A stretch of DNA of 64,000 bases. It comes from Rhizophagus irregularis (Eukaryota; Glomeromycota; Glomeromycetes; Glomerales; Glomeraceae). The notes under the pieces were generated by a model. That model was not told the DNA's origin. It worked only from the letters and a program-made list of their open reading frames with translations, and searched no databases. Position numbers and translations under genes: made by a program. This document shows positions 24,450 to 35,344 of this stretch, piece by piece. The stretch is taken from NCBI RefSeq assembly GCF_026210795.1, contig NC_089433.1, positions 4,675,001 through 4,739,000 of the forward strand, written 5' to 3'. Every line of letters starts with the position of its first letter. Within the stretch, counting starts at the first letter, position 1.

Positions 24450-25880
24450 ATTATTTTCAGTATCTTCAATAAAATTACCATCATACTTTCCTTTATATTA
24501 TACAAGACTATTAGTATTTAATAATCATCCATTAATTAATAATTTATAATTTAAAAACTATCAAAATGATTGGATGGGCGATACTATCACGTGCATAAAG
24601 ATATTATAAACGTATGTGAAATTTCAAAAAATTTATGTATTTTACCATTCTATTATTAAATCATGCAAAATTATGCTCAACTAAAAGCTCTATTTTGAGT
24701 GTAATTTAATGATAATATTTTTACAAAAAACGGATTTAAATTAGCTAAATTATTTATTTTTGTAGTATAATATTTATTTTTCCCAAAAAAATTATATCTT
24801 TGTAACTTATGTTTAAAATTAGGTGAAATTATAACAAAATAAGGGTTTAACTAAGGTGATTCTAACAATACTAAAATAGAAATATTTATTAACAAGGGGT
24901 TAGGAAAGTCACAAAAAGTTCCCCCACTCTCTCTCTGATTTTTGAATAATAAAATTTGCCTAATTTTGAAATAAATAAAAATTTTTTGTTATTACTTAGA
25001 TTCTTTAATAAAATATGATATAAACAAACAAGAAATAAAATCACAACAAGTTTTGTCTAAAGTCCCAAACTTTTACAACTTCTTACAACTCTACTGAATG
25101 CCGAGAACTTTTAGAAAACAAAAAAAAAATAGTTACCAACTATATTTAATATGCAAATAACGTGAAATTATCACCTATACCAAAAACCCATTGGAAACTT
25201 AAAAACCCATTAGATTTCGCGCTGTTTATTTGTATCTATGGAAAATATTTTTATTTCAAAGTAACAAAAAAAATTTTTTTTTTAACCGGTCGGCATATAG
25301 ATGATCATGTAACACAATTGAAATAGGGGGTTGTGGAATAAATGTCACGTTTTTTTAATAAATTTTATAAATCCTTAATTTCAGCCGATTCTGTAGATCG
25401 GCCCATATGATGACATTTTTTATATGTCCAATATCTGATGACGCTATAATTTTAGCTGCATCAGCACATACTTCTTTTTTGTAGATAACCTTGATTTTCT
25501 CTTTTAATCAGTAGTTGTTGGTCTCTTGTTTGGATCAGAGTGCCAACATTCATTTGTAACAATTGGGGGACATATATCAATAATAAGTTCTTCATCATGA
25601 TTTTTATCCTAAAAAGGTCTTCTACCTGTCATTAATTCTCATATAATCATACCAAACTATATATATCTGATGTTTTAGTATATTTTGACCTTGAAGAACC
25701 TCTGGCGCAACATAAGGGATAATTCCATATATCTCATTTTCATCATCAAATGATTCAATTTCAGATTTACTACTTAATCTTAAATCACCTGTTATCGTAG
25801 TTAAATTATGTAATTTTTGGCAATAGGATTTTGGGTAATTCCATAATTATATTTACAAGTTTCATTATACTATTTTAATT
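24450..25880 (-). pseudogene. decayed TKL kinase
   Basis: Minus-strand remnants match the local kinases in order: a short YGITQNPIAKN fragment near 25850, then after a deletion a GDLRLSSKSEIE activation segment and EIYGIIPYVAPEVLQG (25680-25800). C-lobe pieces follow with stops and frameshifts (equivalents of the DIYSFGMI, GRRPFWD and CW..DP.KRP motifs) down to about 25420. A tail piece near 24450-24480 resembles the acidic C-terminal mini-exon (EDTENNNDNG). The catalytic loop is deleted. It is dead as a kinase. Confidence 0.75.
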
Positions 25881-26476
25881 TTGTGTTATAGATAATGATA
25901 ATAAAATTGAAAATTTGAACGTGCTTTTTTGTAATTTATATCTGAATGATAGTTTTCGTTGATGATACGGAAAAGTTCGTTTTATAAAATTATAATTTTA
26001 TTATTATTATTTCTTTTAAAAAAAATTAAAAATACTTTCTCGAAGAACAAATGCTAAAGATGCACAAGTTCAACTAGTAGAAGTGTTTTTTAAGTATTGG
26101 GCATAATTATTATTTCATCATAGAAGATAATGAATGAAACACAAATTAAATAATTTGAAAAATAATGAGTATTCCCACAAATAATCGTCAGTATAGCAAA
26201 AAATATATATATATATACAATATATTGTTACTTGTGTACCTTTGGATACTGTAAGAGAGTTTTATATTAAAGAAAGTAAAATAATTATGTACTAGAATGG
26301 AAGCACTCTAATTTACTATTTTAATTTATTTATTTGATTCATTTATTAAACAGACATTTAATTAATAGCACACAATTATTTTAAATAAGCTTTAATAACA
26401 AATTTACTAAGATCGTTAAATCATGTCTCATTAAAGGAGTGAGATTACATACCTGAAGGAAGTGAAGGGTACTCAT
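25881..26476. other. intergenic, nothing recognised
   Basis: AT-rich spacer with a short TA microsatellite near 26200. No gene seen. Confidence 0.4.
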
Positions 26477-26616
26477 GGGTACCCTATAAAAATGAAATAT
26501 TAAATTCGTTTTATATTTGTGTTCATGAATAAAAAAGCATCATTTTGTAGATATTTATTATCATACACATGAGCACAAATATAAAACAGTTTCGCATTTC
26601 GTTTTTATAGGTGGTA
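26477..26616. mobile_element. foldback MITE, 140 bp, with 7-bp flanking repeat
   Basis: The left half (GTACCCTATAAAAATGAAAT..GTTTTATATTTGTG) is an imperfect inverse of the right half (CACAAATATAAAAC..ATTTCGTTTTTATAGGTGG), so most of the element can fold back. TACTCAT precedes it (26470-26476) and follows it (26617-26623), consistent with a 7-8-bp target duplication. No coding capacity. Confidence 0.6.
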
Positions 26617-27044
26617 TACTCATTATTTCACGGTGTAGTTACCTCACGTGAATTATTATTGAAAGATGTCTTAACATTTTTTTGTTTCATATTATCAATG
26701 AGATACGAATCTATTTTAAGCAACCCCGGTTTGTTATAACCAAAAGCAGGATGTTGATCTTCGATCATCTTAATCATAATGATCAGTTATTAAATTAATG
26801 TTACGTGGTAAATACAAAACATTTTATTTTTCGTCGTTTAAATAATGCTCCTATTGCTGGATATATAAATTTTTTCTTTATTTTTGTAAAAAAATTTTTT
26901 TTCAATTGGTAAAATGGTGCAATTCAGATAAAGTTTAGAACAAAAAAGAAAAATTATTTCTGAATAAAGGGAAAAAAAAATCTTTTTTTTTGTTGTACGA
27001 AGATAAAATGAAATGCGAGTTTGATCAACATGATCATCTACCAT

Positions 27045-27180
27045 TTCTTCTTTCATCAACATTTGCTCCGTCATCAACATTTATTGCTCCGTCATCAACA
27101 TTTATTGCTCCGTCATCAACGTTTCCTTGCTCTGTCGTCAACGTTTCCTTCAACATTTCCTTGCTCCGTTATCAACATTT
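27045..27180. repeat. 21-bp minisatellite (CATCAACATTTATTGCTCCGT)
   Basis: Four to six imperfect tandem copies of a unit of about 21 bp, degrading toward the right (CATCAACGTTTCCTTGCTC). The unit is a multiple of three, so both strands keep open frames through it. The encoded repeats (SSTFIAP on plus, MLM-rich on minus) have no other support as genes. Confidence 0.75.
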
Positions 27181-27848
27181 GCTCATATGTCATCACTTGA
27201 TTTATATCCGGGGTATTTTAGACAGTGTTCTACAGTATTTCTACATTATTACCATTTGCACCATCATCGTTCGTTATATTAATAAAAAAAGCTAGTGTAA
27301 ATTTTTTTTAATTAGCTATTTCATTTTAAATTTATGGATTTTCTAGCATGGTTATCGTATAATATGAGATGTGTAATGTATTGCTTTAAATTTTACGGAG
27401 ATACTGCATATCTAATTTATATACTCATGAATAATTAGTATTACGTTGAAAGCGAAGCTACTAAACACCAATTATAAGTTAACATATTACCTGCATATTA
27501 CGCGAATAGATGGACACAAAAAAATAAATTTCAATAATTTACACGAGGGATAATGCTGTTGCACATCGGACACGGCACGGAGGAGATTTGTTACAATGTA
27601 ATATAAAGGTCCCGATTAAAACTTATTTTTGGCTAAACCCATAATTTTCTTTCTGAGTTTCATTTATAATCAACAACAATTCAAATGAACTGCGTCACAG
27701 TAACACAATGATCTTTCTGCATTGTATGAGAGTATTAAAAAAGGCAGTAAAAAATGATCAACTTTAATTTCGGTATTTGATGATCATTTAAATTTTAAAA
27801 GAAAAAAAGTCCTTAGAAATCAGTGGTTTAGAATGTCTTGGAATACAA
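27181..27848. other. intergenic upstream of aspartic protease
   Basis: It contains one copy of a short dispersed motif (TTGATTTATATCCGGGGTATTTTAGACAGTG) at about 27196, also seen near 35999. Otherwise AT-rich, no gene. Confidence 0.4.
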
Positions 27849-27858
27849 TATATATAAA
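27849..27858 (+). promoter_or_regulatory. TATA-like box of the aspartic protease gene
   Basis: TATATATAAA lies about 100 bp upstream of the ATG at 27954, followed by a T-run and CTCAATAC before the start. The position suits a TATA element with a short leader. Confidence 0.4.
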
Positions 27859-27953
27859 TGTGTGACTGAGTAAGCTAGAGACCTTTTTTTTTTGATATAG
27901 TCACTCGTCTAAAATATCTTAACTTCTGTTCTCAATACTAACCTTAATTTATC

Positions 27954-29152
27954 ATGAAAACTTTATACGTATTTATTCTTGCAATAGCAGTTTTACTATA
28001 TGTTGATGCGTTACCTTACATACCATCTAAAGTAGTAACAATTCCGCTAAAGGAGAAACGAATCACTCGTCGCAAGCCACGTAAATTTGATCGACGAGAC
28101 ACCACAAATGTGGAAGTTGATCAACAACATCCAGACATAGCATATTTTGGAGAACTATTTTTCGGTGATTCGAAATTTGATATACAATTTGATACAGGTT
28201 CAGCCGATTTATGGGTTATAGATGATGCCTGTCTTTCACCTGCATGTGACGATAAAAATCGATATGATCCTGAAACGGATGAAGACTTCCAAGATCTCCA
28301 TGAAAATTTTAATGCCGAATATGATAAAGGAACGGTAACTGGGACGCAAGGAACGACCATTGTTCAAATTGGGGATCTTTCAATAAGGCAAAAGTTCGGA
28401 TTGGCCGTCACGCTTACCAATGATTTTCAACGTGATGAATTTGACGGAATGATGGGGATGGCATTTAACGTAGCAAGTCAAAATGACCAAATCACACTAA
28501 TCTCCAACCTTTTTAATGATAATAACAATCATTTCGATGCACAACAGTTCTCTTTTAAACTTGGGAGAGATGCAGATGGTACGGAAGGCGAATTAACAAT
28601 TGGTGGAATTAATTCAGAAAGTTTTACTGGTGAGCTTACCTGGACAGGTCTATCGGAAAATAATGGTGGTCTGTGGATTATCCCTCTCGACGACTGCCTT
28701 GTCAATGGCGCAGCATTAAATTTAGCAGGTCGTATTGCAAACCTTGATACCGGAACCACATTAATAGTTGTACCACATGCTGATGCTCAGCAAGTTTACG
28801 CAAACATTCAACATGAAGAGAAAAATGGACATTTTTACATATCTTGCGATGTCCAAGTCACAATTAGTATGAGAATCAATGGTGCAACTTGGAATATTGA
28901 TCAAAGAGATTTTATAATTGAAGACGGTGATGAATGTTATGGGGCGATAGACGGAACCGATGATGGTATTGTTATTTGATTGACGTACTTATAGTCTAAA
29001 TTTTTAATGAAAATTGATTTTTAAAATATACTTTTTTTCACTCTCTTTTAGGGCCGGCCAACGAATGGATTCTTGGTGCCGCCTTTTTGAAGAATGTATA
29101 CAGTGTTTTTGATCTAGGTGGAATACAGATCGGATTAGGTCAATTAGCCTAA
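27954..29152 (+). CDS. secreted pepsin-like aspartic protease
   Basis: Two exons, 27954-28965 and 29052-29152, phase 1 (1113 nt, 370 aa). The donor is GATG before GTATTG and the acceptor CTCTTTTAG. Splicing restores the family's C-terminal motif ILGAAFLKNVYSVFDLG. Signal peptide at residues 1-19 (MKTLYVFILAIAVLLYVDA), then a basic propeptide with a dibasic RR at 47-48 just before the mature part. Catalytic aspartates are in DTGS (Asp80) and DTGT (Asp265). The flap region is about 122-133 (EYDKGTVTG). Both active-site motifs are intact, so it should be active, probably in the vacuole or outside the cell. The length fits family A1. Confidence 0.95.
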
Positions 29153-30267
29153 TCAAAATAACAGACGAATGTTCTTAAGCTTTATAACACTACATCATCT
29201 AATATAATTTTCAAACTTAAAAAAAAATATATATATATTAATTTAATACACTCATATACTGTATACAGTATAATTAATCTAGGTTACTCCAGTAGTATTC
29301 CGTGTCCAAATGGCCAAACTTTATTAATTATTTAAACAATAAATTCTTTTTAATTATATAATAAATATTAAACTCTTTTTTTTTATTTATAAATAAAATA
29401 AATCAGTGATTAATATAAATTTTTTTATTGTAAGCCACCATCGTATAATCTCTTATAAATTAAATAAAAAACTTTTTTTTTAAAAAAAAAATCAAAAATG
29501 CCTTCATCAGCTACTATTTTTGTGCCAAATTAAATCAAAAGGAATATAAATATTGTTTATTAACTAGAGTAATTGAAACGATGTGTTTCTATGTGACAAT
29601 TGTTTTACCAATTGATTATCGTACCATCAGTTAATACATGTTACATTGTTATATATTATATTTTATCCCACGGTTCTTAGTTAAAAATTTGGGTAAAAAG
29701 TCCATCAATATTGGAATAAAAAATCAATCATTATTAGTTAAAATAAATATATTAAAGGGCTTCATGGTACGGATACCGTGAGATAAAACAGTTATTTCAC
29801 GGAGTCACATGATTTTCACGGCCGCGCTGAAATAACTATTACATATATTACTTATATGTACATTATATCATATACTGTTTCTTTAATTAAATAATTAAAT
29901 AATATTTAATCGTAATATGTAATATAAAAGTTATTATTACTCATATTACTCATATTACATAGTTCCGATCTTTTTTTTCATCGGGTGCAAATTTTTGTGT
30001 GTGATAATTTTTTCTCACGAGTTAATTCATTTTGAGCCATGAGTCATCCTTTGAGTCATCCTATACATGTATAAAAAAAATTATATATATATACCCATAA
30101 ATACATACATGAATTTTAAAAATACGCAAAAAAAAATTTTTCTTTTTTCTTTACCAATACCGTTACTCTCAAATATACAACCTCGCACTTCTTATTTTTT
30201 TTGTTACTCTTTACTCTACATTTCTTCCAATATATATTTCCAAATTTTTTTTAAATATCAACACAAA
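29153..30267. other. intergenic with a short palindrome at 29790-29837
   Basis: AGTTATTTCA (29790-29799) is mirrored by TGAAATAACT (29828-29837) around TTTCACGG motifs. TTTCACGG-type motifs also occur at about 22300-22335 and 26625, suggesting a small dispersed palindromic element. The rest is AT-rich, including the leader of the next gene. Confidence 0.4.
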
Positions 30268-31137
30268 ATGCAGTCAACTTCAGATTTTCAACAACAACAA
30301 CAAGAAAAAATTTCTCAAATACGTCGTCCTGGAATTTTCGCAAACTTTGTATATAAAATTGTAGAACTTGCTACCTATACTTCCGCTTTTGCCACTGATG
30401 CTATTAATATATTAAGTGAAAATACATTAAATACTGGAGGTCATTCAACAAGACGAAATTATAGTTATGATGATATCGATGATGATGATAAAAATGTCCA
30501 TGATCATAAGGAAAAAGATGTTTCTACTTGGGGTGAAAATGTAGAAACTGTTGAAGATGAAGAACTTCCTCCACCTTACGCAACAACATTTGCAACTACC
30601 AATACAACCACAACCGAAACTAAACTTTCACTTACTATTGATTATCCAACTATTCAAACTTCTCCAAAAATTTCAACACCAACACACTCACCAACGAATT
30701 CAACTTCACGAAGAAGAAAATTCCGTGTTCGTCATGGCCGTAGAATTATACGTCGCAAATCATCTTCCATTGATATGAATATTATTAAAAATACGGATAC
30801 TCATACTGATAATAATGTCGATCATGATGTTGATAGTTTTAATACGGATAGTCATATTGATAATAATTTCGATGATGATGTTGATACTGATAATAATGTC
30901 GATGATGATGTAGATATTATCTATGAAAGACTTAATTCCAAAATATCTGATATGATAGCTGAAGGTGAAGCTGCTTTAATCAGTAAGGTTGAAATTACAG
31001 AAGTTGACATGATACTTGCTGAGGAAAAAGAATATGAAGAACGAATTATGAAAGAATTTGGAATTCAAACTCCACTTCGTAGGCGAGCTCGTACAAATTT
31101 TAATGTCCACAATTACAATTACAATTACAATTTTTAA
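30268..31137 (+). CDS. low-complexity protein with PPPY motif and basic cluster
   Basis: I chose the ATG at 30268 (289 aa), because the 67 codons above it are low-complexity leader translation. The N-terminus has a Q run. The hydrophobic stretch IFANFVYKIVELATYTSAFATDA (about 23-45) is split here by charged residues. PPPY is at 101-104 after an acidic patch. A Ser/Thr/Pro region leads to a basic cluster (RRRKFRVRHGRRIIRRK, 148-164) that could be a nuclear signal. Then come imperfect Asp/Asn repeats (THTDNNVDHDVD-like, 177-216) and a predicted helical, Glu-rich part. The tail repeats NY. PPxY binds WW domains, for example those of Nedd4/Rsp5 ubiquitin ligases. I know no family for the whole protein. 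Confidence 0.65.
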   Translation: MQSTSDFQQQQQEKISQIRRPGIFANFVYKIVELATYTSAFATDAINILSENTLNTGGHSTRRNYSYDDIDDDDKNVHDHKEKDVSTWGENVETVEDEELPPPYATTFATTNTTTTETKLSLTIDYPTIQTSPKISTPTHSPTNSTSRRRKFRVRHGRRIIRRKSSSIDMNIIKNTDTHTDNNVDHDVDSFNTDSHIDNNFDDDVDTDNNVDDDVDIIYERLNSKISDMIAEGEAALISKVEITEVDMILAEEKEYEERIMKEFGIQTPLRRRARTNFNVHNYNYNYNF

Positions 31138-31342
31138 TTGGATAATTTATATTCTCCTTTTTTCTTATTCATTTCTTTACAAAATTATCCATTTAGTAAA
31201 TACTATTCTACTTTCTTATTTTTTCTCAATTCATATATTTTATATATTTTTCAAAATTATCTTATATTATGTAGCTAGGTCCATTGCTTACCAAATATAG
31301 CATGGAGACATAATCTTTACCCTTTGGTCAACTTGGGATTAC

Positions 31343-31554
31343 TTGACCATTCTTTAGATAGATAATTTTTACAAGGGGATCGTTTGCATCGCCCTTAATT
31401 GGTGTCAGAGAGATCCTTTGTCTTGTAAAAATTTACCCTTTCTTGATCATTTGACCATTCTTAGATAGATAAATTTTACAAGGGGATCGTTTGCATCGCC
31501 CTTAATTGGTGTCAGAGAGATCCTTTGTCTTGTAAAATTTACCTTTCTTGATCA
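31343..31554. repeat. tandem duplication of a 104-108-bp hairpin unit
   Basis: Copies 31343-31450 and 31451-31554 are nearly identical and start TTGACCATTCTT. Inside each, TTTTACAAGGGGATC pairs imperfectly with GATCCTTTGTCTTGTAAAA, giving a hairpin of about 75 nt. Its loop side holds TTGGTGTCAGAG, one base from the TGGTATCAGAG primer-binding site common in copia-type retrotransposons. It could be LTR-element debris or a structured RNA; neither is shown. Confidence 0.6.
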
Positions 31555-34156
31555 TTTGATCTATCTCATGTGATTTTCTTCTTCACATGTGATATCCTTT
31601 ATTTCATTCCTTTGTTGAGTTTCTTTCCTTAATAACTTATCAACTCAACAAAAATCCATCACCGTTGGTTCCACAATTTCTGTGTCCAAGTTCAATTCTT
31701 GGAGGTGATTTTCTTTATCTTCTTTTTTCAATTTTCTTTCTTCTTTTATAGGAGTTCCAGACGAAATTATAAACTAGACTTTAGGTAGAAAATATTTTAT
31801 TATTTGTTTTTTTTAGTAGTATTTTTAATATTACTTATTTTTCTTTTTCTTTTAGGGATTGCTGAGACGAACTGGACTCCTGTGTTATAAAACAAATGAT
31901 CACACAGCAAAGTTTGTGCGTCTATATAGTACATTCAGTATTCTTTGCACAAAGAGTAATAAAATTTTTATCACGTTGTTCTTAGTGGCGATTATGACGT
32001 TCATTTGAAGAATCTCTCACTCCAAGACAGGTGATAAAACAGAGAATCTAACAATGATGGTATTTTCAGTTTTTTCGTGTGTCATTTACAAATTACAAAT
32101 TACAAATTATATATTATAGATTATAAAATTATAGATTCGTTTTATATATTATTTATTATGAATTTTATATAAACAAATAGTTAAAGCCTTTTACGTGAAA
32201 CTTTGTCTATACACGCCTTACATAAAGCATATTTATTACAGGTATTTGCTTTTTAATTAAGAACTTCTTTATATACTGTTAGTTGATGCTTTCCCATTTT
32301 CAGTTAAAAGTATGCAGACATACAATGATATAAACAGTACAGACTACACGAACTGATACTTAAAATTTTATTTAAAATTTGTTTAATTTAATTGGCCAAA
32401 ATTTGTACAACTCAGTCCAATTCCAATTGACAAAAGTCCATTTGACTGGACCGTCCAGTCCAGTGACCAACACTGTACATAGTATATAAATAGAATCTAA
32501 CGCATTAAACGCTGTTAATGTGAAATAAAATTATTATAATTATGGAATCAGAAATCTTAGCTAGCCTACCAATAAATGATAATAATATAAAATAGAAAAT
32601 AGCAACATATTAAAATATTGCAGTCAAATTACGTGATGCATAATTTTGAGAGATTATTGTTGACACGCTTTTCGTATTAATAATCTTAAGTAGTTAAGTT
32701 TCGTTTTATGAGTAAAATAAAAAATGCGATTTTATTGAATTTGAAAATTATAATGTTTGCCACATTTAAAATCATCATTATTTTTTATATCAATCAAAAG
32801 ATTTAAGAGAATTTAGATTTTTTATGATTTTATATTTTCTTGAAGAATTTTTAGAAATTGGTACAATTCAACATACACATCTGAAAAAGAGATGAGAAGA
32901 TAACCACTTGAGAGGATGGCTGTTAGCATTATCTCATTATCATCTGACCAAACCGAAATTGGATTAGCCACAAAAATCTCATTCAGCCATTGGTACGCAC
33001 ACATAACCACGATAGTATTTTTAATCATAATAAATACAGGAAAGATCGGGCGCAAATCATCCATATTACACAATTCTAAATTTTTGAATCCAAATCAAAA
33101 TATTTATATATAATAACTAACGGTGTGAAAAAATAAAATGGGGATGAACTGTTTTTTAGTTTTTCATGCATATTACTAATATTCAAATGACTTTTTTTAA
33201 TTTAATTATATTCAATATATAAAATAAAAATTATGTTATTACTTTTGAAATCAATGAAAAAGAAAAAAATATCTTGATTCTTTTGTATTAAACACATTTT
33301 TTTAGTAGCATCATTTTTATTCTGAGTAAAAAATTTTGCTCACAAAAGTTTAGATATTAAATTAATTGTGTATTTAAATACCAAACAAAAAAAAAAAAAT
33401 GGTTAAATTAACTTTTTTTAAAAAAAAGAATCTTTTCTTTATGTAAGAAAATTTCTTTAAGAGGTTTTTTAAAAGTTGATCTCGCCTCTAAAATAAAAAG
33501 TTCAAATTTTTATTAAATTTTTTTTTTTTTTTTTGATGACATTCTTTTTTTTTTCAAAAACTATTTGAATAAAATCGGCAAATTTAGCAAGTTAGAAAAA
33601 TAAATATTTCTATTTTGCATAAACTATTTGTAATACGTATTCAAAAAAATCATTGTATCTGATTCGTTCATTTATGCATATATGGAAATTTGAGCAACTA
33701 AAAAAAAGTTGTGAAACAAATAAAAAGAGTTTTTTTGCGTAACAAATTGTTGCGTAAACTATATATAAACCATTCGTTAAGGGAGAATAGGCGTTATGTT
33801 CTTGGATTGACACGTTATTTTTATTCCTATATCTACAATCTAAGATATTAAATTTGTAGGCAAAGCTCAACAAAGAATATACTTTGCAAGTGTTTTGATG
33901 AGGGTAATTTTATTCAAATATACATATATATATGTATAAATTTGTACCACTATATTTGAGAAAGTACCAGATAGGGGAAATTAGTATCTGTTTTTAATGT
34001 ACGATAAATCGAAAAAAAATCAATTATCAAACATATTTAGCTAATTTTGTAATTACTGGAAGTCGCATTAGTGATTTTGGTTATTTGAAGTTATATTTAA
34101 ACAACCTTTATTCGTTGAGGTAGATACCACTCATCATACTAATAAAGTTCTTTAGT
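31555..34156. other. intergenic, no supported gene
   Basis: TTGTTGAGTT / AACTCAACAA (about 31613-31653) forms a short hairpin. A minus frame at 32822-33073 (83 codons, containing NPISVWSDDNEIMLTAIL) has moderate coding look but no motif. A poly-T stretch lies at 33518-33534. Nothing else is supported. Confidence 0.35.
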
Positions 34157-35344
34157 ATGGGCAACATTTCTAGTAGCAATCCAAAGTACACTTCAGCAAG
34201 CAACAGTCCAAACAATAGTACAAACGAAAACGACAGTACAAACGATGGTCCAAGCGACAGTTCAAACGAAAGTTCGAGTGATAGTACAACTAGCAGCAGT
34301 TCAAGAGATATTATTTTGTATAATGAAATCAAAAATAAATTAAAAGATGAGGAACTTTGTAAGTCACTTGAGGAGAGGGAACTCAATGAATTGATACTTA
34401 ATCTTGGGGATGAAACAAGATTTCTAAATCAATATCTCCAGCTTGGTGATAATCATTTGAACCAAATCACTAACGATCTGCGAACATTAGTTCAAAATAA
34501 TAATTTTTCCATTATTTCCTTAGGCGAGTACTATGTGAGGAACCTGCTAAGGAAACACAGAAGGAAATCCGACAAATTCAACATTTATTTGTTTATTAGC
34601 AAGCTTCGAGATGATCGTTCTGACAGTCCATTTCTTCGATTTTTTGCAAAATCTCTGCTTAGAAATAAATACGGAATGTTCCACGTTGGATTGGAAATAG
34701 ATGGAATTATTCTAGAATGGGGCACTGGTGATGCTGGTCCTCATCTTATTTATCCAAGGGTCAATACAAAACGATTATGTGAGAAGCTTGCACACATACG
34801 CGTCAATTACGGTCAAGAATTTAACCTTATAACTACTTTCTCGGAGACTTGGTATCACAAACTATATAATTACATCTTAAACAAAATGAGAAAGTTTCTA
34901 TCTTTTGTTCCGAAAATTGGCTCTATTTCTTCTGATAAATTACAAATCATTGCCCGAAAATGCGTTTATTGGAATAAGAATTTTAATTACAATCCATTAA
35001 GACGTAATTGTCAACATTTTATTGAAGAAATACTCGAAGCACTTGGTCTAACATTCAATCCTGAAGGCGAGTTCAAAAAGTTCCTGGATAGAATTGTTAA
35101 TTATGCGGATGATAGTTTCTTATTCCAAGAGGAAGAGTTTCTTTCGAGACAAGATCTCGATCAATTTGCTGATAAGAATTGGGATAAGATCTCAAATGTT
35201 TGGGACAAAAGATTACTTCTATGTTATTCGGATATGATGAATAATATGTATGAGTATAAACATGACAAAAAATGGGAAAAATGGGGTCCTATGAATAGCA
35301 AAGAAAAATGGGTAGAAAGAGAAAACGAACTAAGGACGGATTAA
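34157..35344 (+). CDS. putative permuted papain-fold (PPPDE/LRAT-like) protein, N-myristoylation start
   Basis: Intronless, 395 aa. MGNISSS fits the N-myristoylation consensus (Gly2, Ser6). A long Ser/Asn/Thr-rich linker runs to about residue 50, and a helical part follows. At 172-200 the text YGMFHVGLEIDGIILEWGTG gives a His (176) in a beta-hairpin-like setting. At 281-292 RRNCQHFIEEIL gives Asn-Cys (Cys285). The His-then-NCxxF order is that of circularly permuted papain-like folds (PPPDE deSUMOylase/deubiquitinase and LRAT/NlpC-related families). I infer a thiol hydrolase or acyltransferase-like activity; the exact family is uncertain. The C-terminal 100 residues are charged and helical. 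Membrane tethering is likely if myristoylated. Confidence 0.7.
   Translation: MGNISSSNPKYTSASNSPNNSTNENDSTNDGPSDSSNESSSDSTTSSSSRDIILYNEIKNKLKDEELCKSLEERELNELILNLGDETRFLNQYLQLGDNHLNQITNDLRTLVQNNNFSIISLGEYYVRNLLRKHRRKSDKFNIYLFISKLRDDRSDSPFLRFFAKSLLRNKYGMFHVGLEIDGIILEWGTGDAGPHLIYPRVNTKRLCEKLAHIRVNYGQEFNLITTFSETWYHKLYNYILNKMRKFLSFVPKIGSISSDKLQIIARKCVYWNKNFNYNPLRRNCQHFIEEILEALGLTFNPEGEFKKFLDRIVNYADDSFLFQEEEFLSRQDLDQFADKNWDKISNVWDKRLLLCYSDMMNNMYEYKHDKKWEKWGPMNSKEKWVERENELRTD

Noticed and set aside
26990-27295. Plus frame with SSTFIAP repeats
   Set aside because: Its only structure is the 21-bp minisatellite, whose length keeps frames open on both strands.
28121-28759. Minus frames over the aspartic protease
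   Set aside because: Antisense shadows of a well-supported coding exon.
34108-34386. Minus Leu/Ser-rich frame
   Set aside because: Antisense of the Ser/Asn-rich N-terminal linker of the gene at 34157.
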